Shown: piece by piece, positions 6,027-7,640 of the stretch
How positions within the stretch are numbered: the first letter of the stretch is position 1
Layout: the number at the start of each line of letters is the position of its first letter
From: Planctomycetaceae bacterium
GTDB taxonomy: Bacteria; Planctomycetota; Planctomycetia; Pirellulales; Pirellulaceae
Length of the DNA stretch: 7,640 bases
Reading direction: 5' to 3'
NCBI GenBank assembly: GCA_007133715.1
Contig: SLMF01000685.1
Location: forward strand, 1-7,640
Notes under the pieces: generated by a model
The model's database searches: none
Told to the model about the DNA's origin: nothing
What the model saw: the letters and a program-made list of their open reading frames with translations, nothing else
Translations under genes and position numbers: made by a program

Positions 6027-6236
6027 CGGACCAGATATCCTGGCTTCGGTTCCTCCTACTAGCCGGCCTTCCCAGTCTGTCCGCATCGATGCGCGCGGCA
6101 CGATGCGAGGTGAACCAGTGGCATCTTCGGCGTTCGTTCCCGACACAGTCGCGGGGCGGCGGGAGCTTTGCACTCCTCTTCCCTGAAATCCGGAAATTAC
6201 GGTGCGATGCCGACCGCGGGCGGAACACATCGGTTC
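6027..6236 (-). ncRNA. Cobalamin (adenosylcobalamin-type) riboswitch
   Basis: This is an mRNA leader aptamer that binds cobalamin and normally shuts off uptake or synthesis genes when B12 is plentiful. On the minus strand, in order, I see GGGAA (6183-6179), a small stem GGAG/CUCC around UGCAAAG, CCCCGCGACUGU (6156-6145), GCCACUGG (6122-6115), an accessory hairpin CGCAUCG/CGAUGCG, CUGGGAAGGC (6075-6066), and the B12 box AGCCAGGAUAUCUGG (6045-6031). Order and spacing match the class. The B12 box 3' half differs from the usual GACCUGCC. The pairing CCGAU (6233-6229) with AUC-U-GG (6036-6031) may compensate. Outer boundaries are estimates. A possible -10 (GATATT, 6267-6262) lies upstream, without a good -35. 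btuB starts 46 nt after the aptamer. Confidence 0.95.
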
Positions 6237-6341
6237 TGCCGCAACGGGGGATCGCAACCCTAATATCGGTTGTCGGCCTCGTAGGGATGATACCGCCTCT
6301 CAGCCACCCCACAGCTTGCCTAACCGGCAAAGAAGGCTTGC

Positions 6342-6378
6342 CCTGCGGCCGGATCGAGCAAACGACGTGGGCCGCAGG
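6342..6378. repeat. 9-bp GC-rich inverted repeat in divergent intergenic region
   Basis: CCTGCGGCC (6342-6350) and GGCCGCAGG (6370-6378) are perfect arms around 19 nt. A further GGC/GCC pairing (6335-6337 with 6381-6383) is possible across a small internal loop. A smaller dyad, TTGCC/GGCAA (6316-6320/6326-6330), lies just to the left. The element sits between the btuB leader and the sulfatase promoter. Apart from it, 6237-6431 shows no gene. Confidence 0.5.
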
Positions 6379-6431
6379 TTGCCGCCAACGCGGGGTTCCT
6401 CGAATGCGTCCGGCTGGGATATGAGATGCGT

Positions 6432-6460
6432 TTGACCCACGGACCGAGCGCTGCGATACT
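6432..6460 (+). promoter_or_regulatory. Candidate sigma70 promoter of the sulfatase gene
   Basis: TTGACC (6432-6437, five of six -35 matches) is followed by a 17-bp spacer and GATACT (6455-6460, four of six -10 matches). The start would be near 6467, giving a leader of about 38 nt that carries GAGG (6494-6497), 7 nt before the ATG. Confidence 0.5.
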
Positions 6461-6504
6461 CGATCTTGTTGGACGGGGCTCTTCCTACAAATCGAGGCGA
6501 ACTG

Positions 6505-7640
6505 ATGATGCGAAAACGACGACTAACGGATGGGATCGGCGCCTTGCTGGCGGTGCTGTTGGCTACAGCAGGCGTCGCCCGGGCGGGACGGACGGAGGAA
6601 AGCGGGCCCTCGCGGCCGAACTTTCTGATTATCCTGGCCGACGATGCCGGCTATTCGGACCTGGGCTGTTTTGGTGGAGAGATCGAAACCCCCAACCTGG
6701 ATCAGCTGGCCGAAAACGGCATCCGCTTTACACACTTTTACTCGACAGCCCGCTGTTGGCCGTCCCGCGCGGCCCTGCTGACAGGCTACTATGCTCAACA
6801 GGTACGCATGGATCCTGCACGCCGCGATTTCGGCCGGATGCCTCCTTGGGCCCGCATGCTGCCGCATTATCTGGAGCCGGCCGGCTATCGTTGCTACCAT
6901 TCCGGCAAGTGGCACATCATTTTGGAGGATCGGCCGGTAGCGGACGGCCGATTCCACCGCTCGTATCGGATGCGGGACCACGACCGGTTCTTCTCGCCGC
7001 GAGTCCACTTTCTGGACGATCAGCGTCTGCCCGAGGTCGAACCGGGTACGGACTACTACACGACCACCGCAATGGCCGACCGGGCGATCGAGTTCCTCCG
7101 GGAGCACGAACGGGACCATGCGGGCAAGCCGTGGCTGACTTTTCTGGCGTTCACGGCGCCGCACTTTCCGCTGCACGCTTTGCAGGAAGACATCGACAAG
7201 TACGCGGGGAGGTACGAGGCGGGCTGGGACGAGATCCGCCGTCTCCGGCTGGCACGCCTGCAGCAGCTGGGCATCGTGCCCGAGGACCTGCCGCTCCCGC
7301 CGCTGGAAGCCGACGTGGTGCCCGGTTGGAACATGATCACCCGCGAGATGGAGCAGCAGTTCGGTCCACTTGCCGAACGGCAGGGTCCGGCGTGGGTCCG
7401 GTTGTCACTGGAAGAGGTATTCGGCCCCGGCGAGGTGGGTCGGGCGGTGCCTTGGGACAGCCTGAACGCCGAGCAGCAGGAGTTTCAGGCCATGAAAATG
7501 GCGATCCACGCGGCCATGATCGACCGGATGGATCAGGAGATCGGGCGGGTGCTGGAGCAGATCCGGGCGATGGGCGACCGAGAGAACACGATCGTGCTCT
7601 ACATGTCCGACAATGGCGCCAGCGCGGAACTCATTGTCCG
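6505..7640 (+). CDS. Secreted Cys-type sulfatase (arylsulfatase family), 3'-truncated
   Basis: This enzyme should hydrolyse sulfate esters, probably of sulfated glycans, outside the cytoplasm. Residues 1-28 form a signal peptide (RKRR, then a hydrophobic stretch ending GVARA). The metal-binding start ADDAGYSDLG has D46 and D47. The sulfatase signature C84-W-P-S-R88-AALLTG marks C84 as the residue converted to formylglycine. Further active-site motifs are SGKWH (K135, H137), TAPHFPLH (H220) and YMSDNGA (D369, N370). All catalytic and calcium-site residues expected by this point are present, and 378 codons are open to the right edge, so it appears intact but cut by the window. The ATG at 6505 is favoured by GAGG at 6494-6497; the adjacent ATG at 6508 is possible. 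It is divergent from btuB. The substrate cannot be told from sequence alone. No maturase gene is in view. Confidence 0.96.
   Translation, partial: MMRKRRLTDGIGALLAVLLATAGVARAGRTEESGPSRPNFLIILADDAGYSDLGCFGGEIETPNLDQLAENGIRFTHFYSTARCWPSRAALLTGYYAQQVRMDPARRDFGRMPPWARMLPHYLEPAGYRCYHSGKWHIILEDRPVADGRFHRSYRMRDHDRFFSPRVHFLDDQRLPEVEPGTDYYTTTAMADRAIEFLREHERDHAGKPWLTFLAFTAPHFPLHALQEDIDKYAGRYEAGWDEIRRLRLARLQQLGIVPEDLPLPPLEADVVPGWNMITREMEQQFGPLAERQGPAWVRLSLEEVFGPGEVGRAVPWDSLNAEQQEFQAMKMAIHAAMIDRMDQEIGRVLEQIRAMGDRENTIVLYMSDNGASAELIV

Noticed and set aside
5982..6257. N-terminal extension of the btuB frame by about 92 codons
   Set aside because: The stretch coincides with the cobalamin riboswitch and leader, and the signal peptide begins at the ATG at 5981 or 5990.

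Overview
The window is a high-GC bacterial chromosome segment that most resembles Planctomycetota, probably a Pirellulaceae-type lineage. This is inferred from the mix of genes (LptF/G-type permease, secreted Cys-type sulfatase, DUF2293 protein, MerR-like regulator with a B12-binding-like domain) and from sequence style. It is not proven by a marker gene. Nothing indicates a phage, plasmid, IS element or CRISPR array. The window carries six protein genes (two cut by the window edges), one tRNA gene and one cobalamin riboswitch.

Left part (1-1858, plus strand): the 3' part of an LptF/LptG-family permease gene is followed after 19 nt by rsmG (16S rRNA G527 methyltransferase). A perfect 17-bp tandem repeat (five copies plus 6 bp) begins inside the last codons of rsmG and fills the gap to the next gene, which is convergent.

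Middle (1859-3264): a minus-strand gene encodes a MerR-type HTH protein fused to a B12-binding-like domain. The residues expected to contact cobalamin appear to be replaced. It is divergent from a tRNA-Gln(TTG) gene with its own sigma70-like promoter. The short gap after the tRNA holds an 8-bp inverted repeat and two G-rich 17/18-bp direct repeats.

Right-centre (3265-6236, minus strand): a clear cobalamin riboswitch precedes a BtuB-like TonB-dependent receptor gene, and a DUF2293 gene lies 2 bp after the receptor stop. The layout indicates a B12-repressed transcription unit: riboswitch, btuB, DUF2293. The leader can also form a hairpin that covers the btuB ribosome binding site, which suggests control of translation.

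Right end (6237-7640, plus strand): a 268-bp divergent intergenic region contains a GC-rich inverted repeat and a plausible sigma70 promoter. It leads into a secreted Cys-type sulfatase gene that runs off the right edge.

The best candidates for something new are the uncharacterised DUF2293 protein apparently placed under B12 control, and the CarH-like regulator that seems to have lost its cobalamin ligands.
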